Shown piece after piece: positions 42,998 through 52,533 of a stretch of DNA of 64,000 bases; within the stretch, counting starts at the first letter, position 1, and every line of letters begins with the position of its first letter. The notes beneath the pieces were generated by a model. That model was given only the letters and a program-made list of their open reading frames with translations, had not been told where the DNA came from and did not search any database. The stretch spans positions 343,697 to 407,696 of the forward strand of contig NZ_FXAU01000004.1 in NCBI RefSeq assembly GCF_900177625.1. Direction: 5' to 3'. The position numbers and the translations under genes were made by a program. Source of the DNA: Sphingobacterium psychroaquaticum. Its GTDB lineage: Bacteria; Bacteroidota; Bacteroidia; Sphingobacteriales; Sphingobacteriaceae.

Positions 42998-45517
42998 TTA
43001 TCTTAACAAACTAACAATAATCGCAGCCAACGAAGCAACTCCTGTTCCTAACCCAATCCAGCCTTGCGCATTTAGTTTTTCTCGCGGCGCACGTTTTGGC
43101 ACCACAATCTCAGCTCCAGGTTTTACTTCGGGATAGTTCCCAGAACGACCTTTTACGGCCCCGTTCGCGTACTGTACAAAAACTTTTTTCTTTAGTGCCT
43201 CACTAGTAAAACCTCCTGCTTGGTTCACATAATAACTTAAAGACTTTCCTTTCACATAAACTACATTATTCGGATTAAGTACTTCGCCAACTACTCTGAC
43301 CGTCTGCAGTTCCTTTGGAACAGTAATAATATCTCCATCTAACAGCAACAAATCCTCGCGTTGATATGGTTTTGCTAATACTTTATGTAATTCAATACCT
43401 ACGAGATCACTTGGCTCTGCGACAACGGCTTCAACCGCTCCAGATTGCGAAACTTTACTTAAAGCCTGTTTTGTCGCTCTGTTACCTCCTATATTTAATG
43501 CATCGTCCTCTTCATCAAAACCGTGGACAGCAGCTTCTGACCCCAACTCAGTTTTCCGTAACTCTTTTTCTTTTTTGATTTCAGCTTTAAGTTTGGATGT
43601 TCCCGTACGACGTAAAGAAGCTCCTTCCGTGTAGGCATAAGCCGTTAATCCACCTGCTCTTGTAATAACATCAGATATACGTTCATCTTCCCTATTAATC
43701 GTATAGATTCCCGGATACAATACTTCTCCTTCGATTTTTACTTGTCGCTGTACGCGGTAATTTGCGTCCCCCAGCACACTAACAACATCATACGGTTTTA
43801 GCACAATACTTGAATCCTCCAACTTACCGTTTCGGATATTTACCAAAATAATATTAGAGGAAACGGTATCCTGTGCATCTCTATTCCGTATTCGCCGAGC
43901 AATCTCAATACGAGCGTTCTTTGCTTCTTCAGTTAAACCTCCGGCTTTCTGAATAACATCTCCCAGCGTAGCATTAACCGCATAAGGGAATTCTCCTGGC
44001 CTACGCACTTGGCCCTGAACGATAAACTTATACTCATCACGTAAATCAAAAATGGAGGAGATAGAGATTTTATCTTCACGCATTAGGATAATATCTGCTA
44101 CTTTTCCGTCCAAAACAGCGCGCACGTTAAAATTTACCAATTGCAATGTATTATCAGCAGCAAGTCTATTAATCAATCCGCGTTCCATAAAAGCATCCTC
44201 CCGTACGCCTTGCGCTTTCTCCAACAATTCACGCAAAGTCATCCCGTTCTCTAATCCATATACACCCGGCCGAAAAACAGCCCCCAAAATACTTACTCTA
44301 TTCTCGTATCTATCTAACAACTCTTCAGCGAGAAAATTATCCCCATTTTTTGGCTCGTAATCGGCAAATTGATCGGCGTATATATCAGAGATCTTACGTT
44401 CACGATCTGTCTTTTGAAACACTTTAATTTTAGCTGAATAAGCATTTTCTCCAAAGCCACCGGCATAATTCAAAACATCTTGTAGCGATTCACCTTTCAC
44501 TATTTCAAAAATCGCGGGACGTTTAACTTCTCCTTCGAATTGAACCCTATTGGCATATACAGGTATGTGAATTACATCCTGATCTTGAAGACGAATATTT
44601 CCCTTTTGCAAACCATTCACCAGAAAATCATAAATATCAATCCTTGATACAACATGGTTGTTACGAATAACCTGAACATCCCGATAACTACCATTTTCAG
44701 CAGGACCTCCTGATGCATACAGCGCATTAAATACGGTTGCCAATGACGGCAACGTATAAGTCCCTGGCTTAGTCACGGCCCCTGTGAGTGTCACACGGAT
44801 ACTACGAATGTTTCCGATGTTAACATCGACCTTGGTTCTTCCTGAATTAATAGCTCCATACACGGAACTTAATCGTTGGCTGATTTTACTTCTTGCGGCT
44901 GAAATAGAAAGTCCAGAAACATTAATAACCCCGACGTACTCCACCTTTATATTTCCTTCTGGGCTAACAGGTAATTTGTACGATACTTCGTTATCCCCGG
45001 TAATATCCAACAATAACTCATCGTCAGGACCAATTACATACGATGACGGTGTCGCCATCCTTAGGTTAGGTTCAAATGTGATCGCATTGTTTTTAAATAG
45101 GTCTGCACCAAACACCTTTGGTTTACCAACAGCAAGCAAGCTATCCTGCATGAATCGCAGTGAATCAACTTCACTCAAGAAACGATTCCTTCCTCTAGCA
45201 CTAGGATCTCCGAGCACCTGTCTACCTGAACCTTGGGAGTTGTTACTTTTCGCCGACACCTGCGATTCCGATTGTTTATTTTTCTTGATTCGTTGTAATC
45301 GATCTTGTAGTTTCTTTACCTCCGTTGCCGAAATACCTTGGGCGCGTGCAAAATCAGGTAATTGAGCATCTGAGTATCCCATAAGCTCCGCTTGCTTCAC
45401 ATATTGTTCAATCTGAGCATCGCTTAGATTGTCAACTTTTAAACTACTAACATTAACTTGCCCCTTCAGTTGTATTAAACAACACAAAGTAAAGCACAAA
45501 ACAAACAATCTCCTCAT
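42998..45517 (-). CDS. SLBB-domain polysaccharide export protein (Wza-like)
   Basis: An outer-membrane export channel component, 839 aa, more than twice the length of E. coli Wza. The signal peptide ends near GQ (about 20) without a clear lipobox. A short helical segment and Ser/Gln-rich linker (to about 110) follow. The poly-export domain is at about 160-240 (YVIGPDDELLLDITGDNE, SPEGNIKVEYVG). At least five SLBB repeats follow, each with a V.V.GEV..PG.Y-type phrase, for example VKIEGEVLYPGIYTI and VRVVGEVLNPNNVVY. A terminal hydrophobic helix (about 820-838) could span the outer membrane. Confidence 0.92.
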   Translation of the reverse strand: MRRLFVLCFTLCCLIQLKGQVNVSSLKVDNLSDAQIEQYVKQAELMGYSDAQLPDFARAQGISATEVKKLQDRLQRIKKNKQSESQVSAKSNNSQGSGRQVLGDPSARGRNRFLSEVDSLRFMQDSLLAVGKPKVFGADLFKNNAITFEPNLRMATPSSYVIGPDDELLLDITGDNEVSYKLPVSPEGNIKVEYVGVINVSGLSISAARSKISQRLSSVYGAINSGRTKVDVNIGNIRSIRVTLTGAVTKPGTYTLPSLATVFNALYASGGPAENGSYRDVQVIRNNHVVSRIDIYDFLVNGLQKGNIRLQDQDVIHIPVYANRVQFEGEVKRPAIFEIVKGESLQDVLNYAGGFGENAYSAKIKVFQKTDRERKISDIYADQFADYEPKNGDNFLAEELLDRYENRVSILGAVFRPGVYGLENGMTLRELLEKAQGVREDAFMERGLINRLAADNTLQLVNFNVRAVLDGKVADIILMREDKISISSIFDLRDEYKFIVQGQVRRPGEFPYAVNATLGDVIQKAGGLTEEAKNARIEIARRIRNRDAQDTVSSNIILVNIRNGKLEDSSIVLKPYDVVSVLGDANYRVQRQVKIEGEVLYPGIYTINREDERISDVITRAGGLTAYAYTEGASLRRTGTSKLKAEIKKEKELRKTELGSEAAVHGFDEEDDALNIGGNRATKQALSKVSQSGAVEAVVAEPSDLVGIELHKVLAKPYQREDLLLLDGDIITVPKELQTVRVVGEVLNPNNVVYVKGKSLSYYVNQAGGFTSEALKKKVFVQYANGAVKGRSGNYPEVKPGAEIVVPKRAPREKLNAQGWIGLGTGVASLAAIIVSLLR

Positions 45518-45538
45518 TCTTGTCTTTTGGTTTTCCTA

Positions 45539-45546
45539 CAAAAGTA
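45539..45546 (-). promoter_or_regulatory. Putative internal -7 element before the wza/wzz genes
   Basis: Minus-strand TACTTTTG fits TAnnTTTG. It lies 22 bases before the wza ATG, in the gap after rmlA. It suggests that export genes can be transcribed apart from the rml genes. Confidence 0.5.
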
Positions 45547-45553
45547 GCTAAAT

Positions 45554-46414
45554 CTATTTAACTATATGCATCAAATATTCCCCGTAACCGGACTTTTTCA
45601 ATGGCTCAGCCACTTTTATCAATTGCTCCTTATCGATCCAACCCATCCGATACGCGACCTCCTCAATAGCACCAATCTTCATTCCCTGTCGTTCTTCAAT
45701 CACCTGCACAAATTGACCTGCTTGCATCAGCGACTGTATGGTTCCCGTATCCAACCAGGCTGTACCACGGTCAAAAACACCGACTTTTAATTTACCACGC
45801 TTTAGATACTCCTTGTTCACATCCGTAATCTCCAATTCACCACGATGTGACGGTTTAATGTTTTTCGCTATCTCAACGACATCATTGTCATAAAAATATA
45901 ATCCAGGAACCGCATAATTTGATTTAGGCTCTACAGGTTTTTCTTCTATAGACACGACATTTTTATCCGTATCAAACTCCACAACACCATAACGCTCCGG
46001 ATCGTGAACAGGATAAGCAAAAACCACGCCACCATCGGCATTGGCACAGGATTGCAATAGCTTAGACATACCTGAACCATAAAATATATTGTCTCCTAGA
46101 ATTAAAGCAACTTTATCGTCTCCAATAAATTCTTCACCCAAGATAAAAGCTTGCGCTAAACCATCCGGACTAGGTTGCTCTTTGTACGAAAACTTACAGC
46201 CAATTTGCGAACCATCACCTAAGAGTTTTTTAAAGTTTGGTAAGTCTTGGGGTGTGGAAATAATTAAAATTTCACGAATCCCCGCCAACATTAATGTTGA
46301 CAGCGGGTAGTAAATCATTGGTTTATCATATACGGGCATCAGCTGCTTAGACACCGCCAAAGTAAGCGGATGTAGCCTCGTTCCTGAACCGCCTGCTAAA
46401 ATAATTCCCTTCAT
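45554..46414 (-). CDS. rmlA: Glucose-1-phosphate thymidylyltransferase
   Basis: First step of dTDP-L-rhamnose synthesis. [22 protein letters not shown] and [16 protein letters not shown] are invariant signature regions; [10 protein letters not shown] (metal-binding Asp) and [10 protein letters not shown] complete it. 286 aa. Last of the rml genes, 12 bases after rmlD. Confidence 0.97.
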   Translation of the reverse strand: MKGIILAGGSGTRLHPLTLAVSKQLMPVYDKPMIYYPLSTLMLAGIREILIISTPQDLPNFKKLLGDGSQIGCKFSYKEQPSPDGLAQAFILGEEFIGDDKVALILGDNIFYGSGMSKLLQSCANADGGVVFAYPVHDPERYGVVEFDTDKNVVSIEEKPVEPKSNYAVPGLYFYDNDVVEIAKNIKPSHRGELEITDVNKEYLKRGKLKVGVFDRGTAWLDTGTIQSLMQAGQFVQVIEERQGMKIGAIEEVAYRMGWIDKEQLIKVAEPLKKSGYGEYLMHIVK

Positions 46415-46426
46415 GTCATTAAATAT

Positions 46427-47275
46427 CTATAGTATACCTAACATTTTCTCTAAACTCTCCCGCCAATCAGGTACCTCTACCCCAAAGGTACGGTGGATCT
46501 TCGACTTATCAAGCAACGAATATCGAGGTCGCTTTGCAGGTGTTGGATACTGCGCCGTTGGGATAGGATGAATCATGCTCGCTAGACCTTTTACTTCTTT
46601 AATTGCAGCCGCAAAGTCATACCATGATATTTCTCCTTCATTGCTGTAATGATAAATCCCACCAACCCAATCCTCACTATCGACAATATCGACAATGGCT
46701 TGTGCTAGATCTTTTGCATAGGTTGGCGAACCTATCTGATCGTTGATGACCGATATTTCATCACGCTCAGTCATCAGACGAATCATGGTCTTTACAAAAT
46801 TATTACCATAAGTCGAATATACCCATGAAGTGCGGATGATAATACTCTCCGGATGCCATTTCATGATTGCATGCTCCCCCTTCAACTTACTTTCACCATA
46901 CACATTGATCGGAGCAACCGGTGCATCTTCTTTTAACGGCGTGTCCGAGTTTCCGTCAAATACATAGTCCGTTGACACGGCAATTAGCTTCGTTTCATTG
47001 AGTCGACAATATTGCGCAATCTCTTCAGAGGCCAAATGATTGATTCTATCTGCTAAATCAGGCTCATTTTCCGCTTTATCTACAGCCGTATAGGCTGCGG
47101 CGTGTATAATCACATCGGGATGATACATTGCCAGGATGTCCTGAATAATTGCGGTCTGATCCAAAGGCAATTGCTTCCGGTCAAGAAAGAAACATTCCTT
47201 ATCAGAATGTTTTTGTAGAATATCATGAAGCTCTGACCCAAGTTGGCCATTAGCACCTGTAACTAGTATTTTCAT
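46427..47275 (-). CDS. rmlD: dTDP-4-dehydrorhamnose reductase
   Basis: Final step to dTDP-L-rhamnose. SDR with GANGQLGSEL, STDYVFDGNSDTPLKED, the catalytic YGESKLKGE and SWVYSTYGNNFVKTM. 282 aa. A 228-base repeat-bearing spacer separates it from rmlC, although the other rml genes are tightly packed. Confidence 0.96.
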   Translation of the reverse strand: MKILVTGANGQLGSELHDILQKHSDKECFFLDRKQLPLDQTAIIQDILAMYHPDVIIHAAAYTAVDKAENEPDLADRINHLASEEIAQYCRLNETKLIAVSTDYVFDGNSDTPLKEDAPVAPINVYGESKLKGEHAIMKWHPESIIIRTSWVYSTYGNNFVKTMIRLMTERDEISVINDQIGSPTYAKDLAQAIVDIVDSEDWVGGIYHYSNEGEISWYDFAAAIKEVKGLASMIHPIPTAQYPTPAKRPRYSLLDKSKIHRTFGVEVPDWRESLEKMLGIL

Positions 47276-47503
47276 TTATTCTTTTATAAATTAAGGCGTT
47301 AAGAGGTTAAAACGTTAAGAAGTTAGAGAGTTAAGATATAAGGATGATTGCCGCGTCGCTACGCTCCTCGCAATTACATCCTCTTTCCGTTCTCAGCTCT
47401 CTTTACAACTTTACTTTACCGCTTCACATCTTTACCAACCTTTACGACTTCACCTTCTTAACACCTCTACTTTACCCCTTCACATCCTCACCACTTAACA
47501 TCC
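47276..47503. repeat. Repeat spacer between rmlC and rmlD
   Basis: No gene. It contains a GTTAAGAGGTTAAAACGTTAAGAAG tract (about 47285-47340, broken into shorter similar words), a TTGCCGCGTCGCTACGCTCC repeat motif (about 47348-47370), and a pyrimidine-rich CTTTACCGCTTCACATC-type tract (about 47400-47515). Confidence 0.65.
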
Positions 47504-48061
47504 TTACTTCACCACCTGAGCGGTAAAAGCTGCAAATGATTGCGCTTCTTTATCCTTATCTGATAGCAATAATTCTTCTATGGGAATTTGCCAATCAACC
47601 GCCAAATCCTGATCTAGCGGATGAATGCCACATTCTGAATCCTTGTTATAGAAATTATCACATTTATAAAAAAATGTTGCTACCTCGCTCAAAACCACGA
47701 ATCCATGTAGAAATCCACGCGGCACAAAAAGCTGTCTATTATTTTCCGCTGATAACTCAACCGCAACATATTGACCATACGTGCCTGAGCCAGGACGTAC
47801 ATCCACCGCAACATCCAAGACTGCTCCCTGCAATACACGGACCAGCTTTGCCTGCGCATGTTCCCCTGCTTGTGCATGAAGTCCCCGCAATACCCCCCTC
47901 GTAGAGAATGATTGATTATCTTGTACAAAGTGCGTCTCAGTCCCTGTCAACACATTAAACGTCCGTTCGTTGAAGCTTTCAAAAAAATATCCTCGGCTAT
48001 CGCCAAACTTAACCGGCTCTACGATATAGCAGCCTTTAAGTTTTGTTTCTGTTACTTGCAT
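47504..48061 (-). CDS. rmlC: dTDP-4-dehydrorhamnose 3,5-epimerase
   Basis: A cupin epimerase, 185 aa. GDSRGYFFESFNERTF, GVLRGLHAQ (catalytic His), GAVLDVAVDVRPGSGTYG and VPRGFLHGFVVLSE are all in place. It follows rmlB by 32 bases. A Gln-His replacement after the catalytic His region (HAQAGEHAQ instead of HxQ-P) is a minor variation. Confidence 0.96.
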   Translation of the reverse strand: MQVTETKLKGCYIVEPVKFGDSRGYFFESFNERTFNVLTGTETHFVQDNQSFSTRGVLRGLHAQAGEHAQAKLVRVLQGAVLDVAVDVRPGSGTYGQYVAVELSAENNRQLFVPRGFLHGFVVLSEVATFFYKCDNFYNKDSECGIHPLDQDLAVDWQIPIEELLLSDKDKEAQSFAAFTAQVVK

Positions 48062-48093
48062 TTGATTGTTAATAATGTTAGAAAGTAAACTAT

Positions 48094-49149
48094 CTAACTA
48101 TTCCCCACATATTGTCCTTCATAATACTTCTGATAATCACCAGAAGTCACATTATCCAACCACTCCTGATTATTCAAAAACCAATCGATTGTTACAGACA
48201 AACCTTGCTCAAAAGTTACCGATGGTTGATAGCCCAGCTCTTGGTTAATCTTTGTCGCATCAATAGCGTAGCGTAGGTCATGACCAGGACGATCTTTCAC
48301 AAATGTGATCAACGCAGCAGCCGTTCCTTGCGGTCGACCAAGCTTTTCATCCACCTGCTTGCACAACTCCTTTACCAAATCTATATTTTGCCACTCGTTG
48401 AATCCACCAACATTGTAAGAATCACCATTCTTACCATTATGGAAGACAAGGTCGATTGCTTTAGCATGATCAATTACAAACAGCCAATCACGCGTAAACT
48501 TACCATCTCCGTAAATCGGAAGCGACTTATTATTAAGTATATTATGAATGCAAAGTGGGATCAATTTCTCAGGAAAATGATTAGGGCCGTAATTGTTAGA
48601 ACAATTCGTCAAGACGATTGGTAATCCATAGGTATCGTGGTAAGCACGCACAAAGTGATCCGAAGAGGCCTTAGAGGCGGAATATGGTGAGTGTGGATCA
48701 TAGGCGGTATCTTCACGGAAAAGCCCCGATTCACCTAGCGTACCATACACTTCATCCGTGGATACATGATGGAAGCGTTTTCCTTCAAAGTTATCTTTCC
48801 AGATTTCTTTTGCAGCATTCAGAAGATTTACAGTACCAATAACATTTGTCATCACAAACGCTGTCGGATTTGTAATGGAACGATCCACATGTGATTCTGC
48901 TGCAAGATGGATAACTCCGTCTGGTTGATGTTCTTGAAAAACAGCCAATATATGGGCCGCATCCGTGATATCCGCTTTAACAAAGGTATAATTCGGTTTA
49001 TTCTCGATATCTTTCAGATTTTCCAGATTACCTGCGTAGGTCAAAGCGTCGAGGTTAACAATATGATATTCTGGATACTTGTTAACAAACTCCCGAACCA
49101 CATGAGATCCAATGAACCCCGCACCACCAGTAATTAATATTTTTTTCAT
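48094..49149 (-). CDS. rmlB: dTDP-glucose 4,6-dehydratase
   Basis: Second step of the pathway. ITGGAGFIGSHVV, HLAAESHVDRSI, STDEVYGTLGESG with the catalytic Asp-Glu, YSASKASSDHFVRAY (Tyr/Lys) and SNNYGPNHFPEKLIPL. 351 aa. First gene of the polysaccharide cluster; the promoter region upstream (49150-49328) is AT-rich with no clear TAnnTTTG. Confidence 0.97.
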   Translation of the reverse strand: MKKILITGGAGFIGSHVVREFVNKYPEYHIVNLDALTYAGNLENLKDIENKPNYTFVKADITDAAHILAVFQEHQPDGVIHLAAESHVDRSITNPTAFVMTNVIGTVNLLNAAKEIWKDNFEGKRFHHVSTDEVYGTLGESGLFREDTAYDPHSPYSASKASSDHFVRAYHDTYGLPIVLTNCSNNYGPNHFPEKLIPLCIHNILNNKSLPIYGDGKFTRDWLFVIDHAKAIDLVFHNGKNGDSYNVGGFNEWQNIDLVKELCKQVDEKLGRPQGTAAALITFVKDRPGHDLRYAIDATKINQELGYQPSVTFEQGLSVTIDWFLNNQEWLDNVTSGDYQKYYEGQYVGNS

Positions 49150-49328
49150 CAGTAAATTAATATCTCTTCTAAAGATTATCAGCTTTTAGCCCTGTACAAT
49201 TTTCTTATATAAAAAACTAATATAAGCTTTATATCTCTAGAACTTTCTCTTCCCAAAACAGCCATAAGAAAACGAAAACACACAATATTTACACTCAGTC
49301 GAAAACGGAAAACCGTAAACTGCTATGC

Positions 49329-49793
49329 TTATATAACTTCACTTCTCACCAGAAGAGGGATTTTTGCTTCAAAATGCTTCACCTTACCGTCCTTACTAAT
49401 ATACAATCCCTCGTACCAAACTTTCACTATTTTGTTTTCATAATCCTCCAAAATAGAATCTTTTATCTTAAAGTTCAGACTAAGAGTCTGCACCCTTCCT
49501 TTTGTTGGATTAAAGCAAAGTAACTGTGAAGGAAGTATTTCGAACGCACTATTATTGAAGTTTGATCTCGTAACCATCATAACTTGCAAACTATCTACAT
49601 AATTATGAAAATCGACAACAATACTTCCTTTTACATAAGAATCAACTATCTCCACCCCCGTTAGTAAACGCATATGAGTTAAAAAGTTGATATCTTTTTT
49701 AAAATTATACGACCGACGAATGCGCATCAGAACATATCCGATAAGCAATCCTAGACCAACTAACGTTAAAAGATAAATAAATTCTTTAGCCAT
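49329..49793 (-). CDS. Predicted single-pass membrane protein, unknown function
   Basis: 154 aa. An N-terminal helix (about 5-22, YLLTLVGLGLLIGYVLM) with a basic RIRRSY flank after it is followed by a soluble beta-rich domain with no family I recognise. Separated from rmlB by 179 bases and from the cytidylyltransferase gene by 229 bases, so it is probably transcribed alone. Confidence 0.7.
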   Translation of the reverse strand: MAKEFIYLLTLVGLGLLIGYVLMRIRRSYNFKKDINFLTHMRLLTGVEIVDSYVKGSIVVDFHNYVDSLQVMMVTRSNFNNSAFEILPSQLLCFNPTKGRVQTLSLNFKIKDSILEDYENKIVKVWYEGLYISKDGKVKHFEAKIPLLVRSEVI

Positions 49794-50022
49794 TAATAAA
49801 TATGCGCATTAATTTATTGCGAAAATAGCACTTTTAAACTAAAGAATCATTCATTTCACTGCGTCCTCTCATAAACAATGACCGAAGGAAACTACAATAC
49901 CATAAATAAACACCTGCACCTAAGCGCATCGGAAAAGTAAATGTCACATTATAAAATAAAAACACAACATCCAAAGAGTTCACTCTAGCTACATATTGTG
50001 CCTCTATTGCTTTATAATTGTG

Positions 50023-50496
50023 TTATTTTTTACCGTTTTTCTGCGCTTCTTTTTCGGCTACAATTTTACGCAAACCGGAGCTAGAGAAACGATGATCACG
50101 ACTATTGAAATAAAGATCAATCCCCTTATCTTCACAATATTTTCGGCCTGTAAAATCTTTATTTTTATATTCATCTCCAACAATACGCACATCCAGCTTA
50201 AAAGAACGAAGAATGTCCTCTAGATCCTGTTCTGTCGAGTAAGGGACGATTTCATCCACGTAAGAACAACCTCGAAGTTGTATATAACGCTCCACAACAG
50301 TTTGCGTGGGCGGATTTTTTTCCGGGCGATCTAATGTCGGATCCATCTGCAGTCCACAAATTAAATAATCACACTGTCGTTTTGCTTCCGCTAACATCAT
50401 GATATGACCCGCGTGCAATAAATCAAATGTTGAAAATGTTATACCTACCCGCGGTCCCGGGTTATAATCTTCTCTTTTATCTTTTCCTTTACTCAT
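50023..50496 (-). CDS. Cytidylyltransferase-like nucleotidyltransferase (TagD/RfaE family)
   Basis: 157 aa. A single cytidylyltransferase domain with VGITFSTFDLLHAGH (the HxGH nucleotide-binding motif), RYIQLRGCSYVDEIVPY and a C-terminal RFSSSGLRK (ISSTxxR-type motif). It may make CDP-glycerol or another CDP/ADP-activated alcohol for envelope glycans; the substrate is not decidable here. Charged, Lys-rich ends flank the domain. Confidence 0.88.
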   Translation of the reverse strand: MSKGKDKREDYNPGPRVGITFSTFDLLHAGHIMMLAEAKRQCDYLICGLQMDPTLDRPEKNPPTQTVVERYIQLRGCSYVDEIVPYSTEQDLEDILRSFKLDVRIVGDEYKNKDFTGRKYCEDKGIDLYFNSRDHRFSSSGLRKIVAEKEAQKNGKK

Positions 50497-50577
50497 AAAA
50501 GTTCCTTACGGTTGAATAGTATTAAATTGTTTGTTTCCTTCTCTCCAAAATCTGTTCCAGTTTTTAAAAGAAGATTG

Positions 50578-50585
50578 CAAACTTA
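50578..50585 (-). promoter_or_regulatory. Putative -7 element of the cytidylyltransferase gene
   Basis: Minus-strand TAAGTTTG, a perfect TAnnTTTG, giving a leader of about 75 bases before ATG 50496. Confidence 0.45.
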
Positions 50586-50676
50586 GATTAAAAAAATGTT
50601 ACTCTTCCTTTGAAAGGTCAAAAGTATAGCGAATGTCCCCTTCTTGTCCACTAGATCCCCACTTTGTCCTTGTCAA

Positions 50677-50850
50677 TTACTCATCTAATATTGGAGCATG
50701 CGGAACACCGTATCCTCCTTTCAAGACAATCTTATTATTAAAACTATTCTTCTCCAAAAAAACAATCAAAACCAACTGAGCCATAGCAATAATAGCCAAT
50801 AGCAAAAGGGTATATACAAGTCGATTAGGCCTCGCTGTGTTAGTAGTCAT
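50677..50850 (-). CDS. 57-aa single-helix membrane protein
   Basis: ATG at 50850, TAA at 50677-50679. A short polar, basic N-terminus (MTTNTARPNRLVY) is followed by one hydrophobic helix (about 14-32, LLLLAIIAMAQLVLIVF) and a 25-residue tail ending GVPHAPILDE. The positive-inside pattern and intact frame support a real gene; no family recognised. The ribosome site is weak, as is common in Bacteroidota. Confidence 0.55.
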   Translation of the reverse strand: MTTNTARPNRLVYTLLLLAIIAMAQLVLIVFLEKNSFNNKIVLKGGYGVPHAPILDE

Positions 50851-51020
50851 CTTTTCAAAATAAAGTGCAAAATTGGCAATAATTTATCGTAAAACATTAA
50901 GATAAACGAGGTCTGTCAGGGAAACGCTACAAGAAGGTTGTGTAAAGTTGTAAATGGGTTAGGAAGTAAAGTAGTTAAGATGTTAAAGCGGCTGCCATTT
51001 CTCCGCTGAGCCGCCCCTTG

Positions 51021-51046
51021 CTGGCACGAGGCTTCAGGTCGGGTCC
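51021..51046. repeat. REP-like GC palindrome, copy e
   Basis: CTGGCACGAGGCTTCAGGTCGGGTCC; a degenerate relative of the 51298-51323 copy, with an imperfect stem. Confidence 0.6.
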
Positions 51047-51297
51047 TCTCTCGTATTAATATTGGAAGGCCAAGTTAAGGACTCTCGAATACTTGACGAT
51101 GTTTCCCCCCTGTCTACCGCAGGCAGGCTCAACATGACAAGAGCGGTATTACCTCGAACTGATTAAAGTCCTTTTGAAGTATCTAAATGATCGCCACACC
51201 TTCGTTCCTCAGGTTCGCTATGACAATAAAAACGATCTTTTTCGTCACTGCGAGGAGGTACGACGCGACAGTCTTTGTCATACGTAACCGGCCCCTG

Positions 51298-51323
51298 CTG
51301 GCGCGAGGCTTCGGCTCGTGTCC
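51298..51323. repeat. REP-like GC palindrome, copy d
   Basis: CTGGCGCGAG-GCTTCG-GCTCGTGTCC; nearly identical ends to the copy at 18602-18627 inside the porin gene. Confidence 0.7.
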
Positions 51324-51378
51324 CCTCCTTCTTAACTTTCGAACCTCTTACCCCTCTTCACTTCTTAACTCCGCTCCC

Positions 51379-52533
51379 TCACAACAAGGATGTTCCCGCC
51401 GAAGGCACCACTTTTATTGCCGTCAGTTCCAAGCCAAATTTTTCCTCATAAACCGGCTTCATCCGGTCAATCAATAAATCTTCAAAACGTTTATGCACCA
51501 AATTAATCGTACATCCTCCAAATCCACCTCCCATCATACGTGCACCCAATATTTCAGGAAACTGACGAACATAATCAACCAAAAAATCCAATTCCGGACA
51601 GCTTACATCATATTCTTTACTCAAACCTTCATGTGCCCGATACATAAGCTCCCCCATCGTCTCCAAATCGCCATTTTCTAACGCCACACAAACCTGCTCT
51701 ACGCGCTCGTTCTCTTCAATAATGAATCGACTTTTAACAAAAGCATCAGCATCCACTGGTAATACCAGCTCTTCCAGCATAGTAACCGTTGCATCGCGCA
51801 AACTATTCACCTCGGCATGTTTTTGCTGGATCAAACGAACTGCTGCTTCACATGCCGATCGTCGATCATTATACGCCGTAGAAGCCAACGAGTGCTTCAC
51901 ATTGGTATTCAACAAAAGAATTGTATAATCACCAAGCTCCAACGGTTTGTACAAGAAAGAAAGGTCCCGACAGTCCAAGCGCAAAACATGTCCTGCTTTA
52001 CTCATTGCTGAAGCAAACTGATCCATAATTCCACATTGCACCCCAGCATACGTATGTTCTGCCAATTGCCCGATTTTTGCAATATCTACCCGATCTAACT
52101 CCAAATCAAACAGCACATTCAACGCAAAACCTGTCGCACACTCCAACGCTGCCGAAGAAGACAACCCAGCTCCCAAAGGAACGTCGCCATCGATATAAAG
52201 ATTGAATCCTGAAACAGGAAGTCTACGTTCCACAAGTTGATTCACTACCCCCAACACATAATTAGGCCATCCTTCCATCGTGGGATGAATAGCTGACAAC
52301 GGCGTTTCATAAAATGTCTGAAAGTCTTCCGCATACAACCGAATCATATTGTCCGAACGTCTCGAAACCGCGACATAGATCGCTTTATCAATTGCCGTCG
52401 GCAACACAAAGCCTTCATTATAATCCGTATGCTCCCCAATAATATTGATACGACCAGGAGACCTCACAATATGAGTGGCGTCCGAGTCAAAAAGTTCTTT
52501 ATATCGTGTACTTATCTTTTCTTTAGAAATCAT
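51379..52533 (-). CDS. galK: Galactokinase
   Basis: Leloir pathway: galactose to galactose-1-phosphate. GHMP-kinase motifs: SPGRINIIGEHTDYNEGFVLP (galactokinase signature, split over about 23-44), PLGAGLSSSAALE (ATP loop) and ARMMGGGFGGCTINLV. 384 aa. The start overlaps the galT stop by one base (TAATG). Confidence 0.97.
   Translation of the reverse strand: MISKEKISTRYKELFDSDATHIVRSPGRINIIGEHTDYNEGFVLPTAIDKAIYVAVSRRSDNMIRLYAEDFQTFYETPLSAIHPTMEGWPNYVLGVVNQLVERRLPVSGFNLYIDGDVPLGAGLSSSAALECATGFALNVLFDLELDRVDIAKIGQLAEHTYAGVQCGIMDQFASAMSKAGHVLRLDCRDLSFLYKPLELGDYTILLLNTNVKHSLASTAYNDRRSACEAAVRLIQQKHAEVNSLRDATVTMLEELVLPVDADAFVKSRFIIEENERVEQVCVALENGDLETMGELMYRAHEGLSKEYDVSCPELDFLVDYVRQFPEILGARMMGGGFGGCTINLVHKRFEDLLIDRMKPVYEEKFGLELTAIKVVPSAGTSLL

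Larger units (their letters stand above)
50851..51378. other. Repeat-rich spacer upstream of the small ORF and downstream of galK
   Basis: No gene supported. It contains GTTAGGAAGTAAAGTAGTTAAG words (about 50948-50980), two REP-like palindromes (51021-51046, 51298-51323), a CTGCCGCAGGCTCA-type motif (about 51112-51135), a CACTGCGAGGAGGTACGACG motif (about 51246-51270), and a pyrimidine tract reaching galK. Confidence 0.7.

Noticed and set aside
44784..45365. A 193-codon plus-strand frame opposite the SLBB exporter gene
   Set aside because: Antisense to a well-supported gene, with no recognisable domain, no ribosome site and a Ser/Leu-rich shadow composition.
49150..49328. Invertible promoter upstream of the polysaccharide cluster, as in Bacteroides capsule loci
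   Set aside because: No pair of inverted repeats flanking a promoter-like sequence was found here, and no invertase gene is present.
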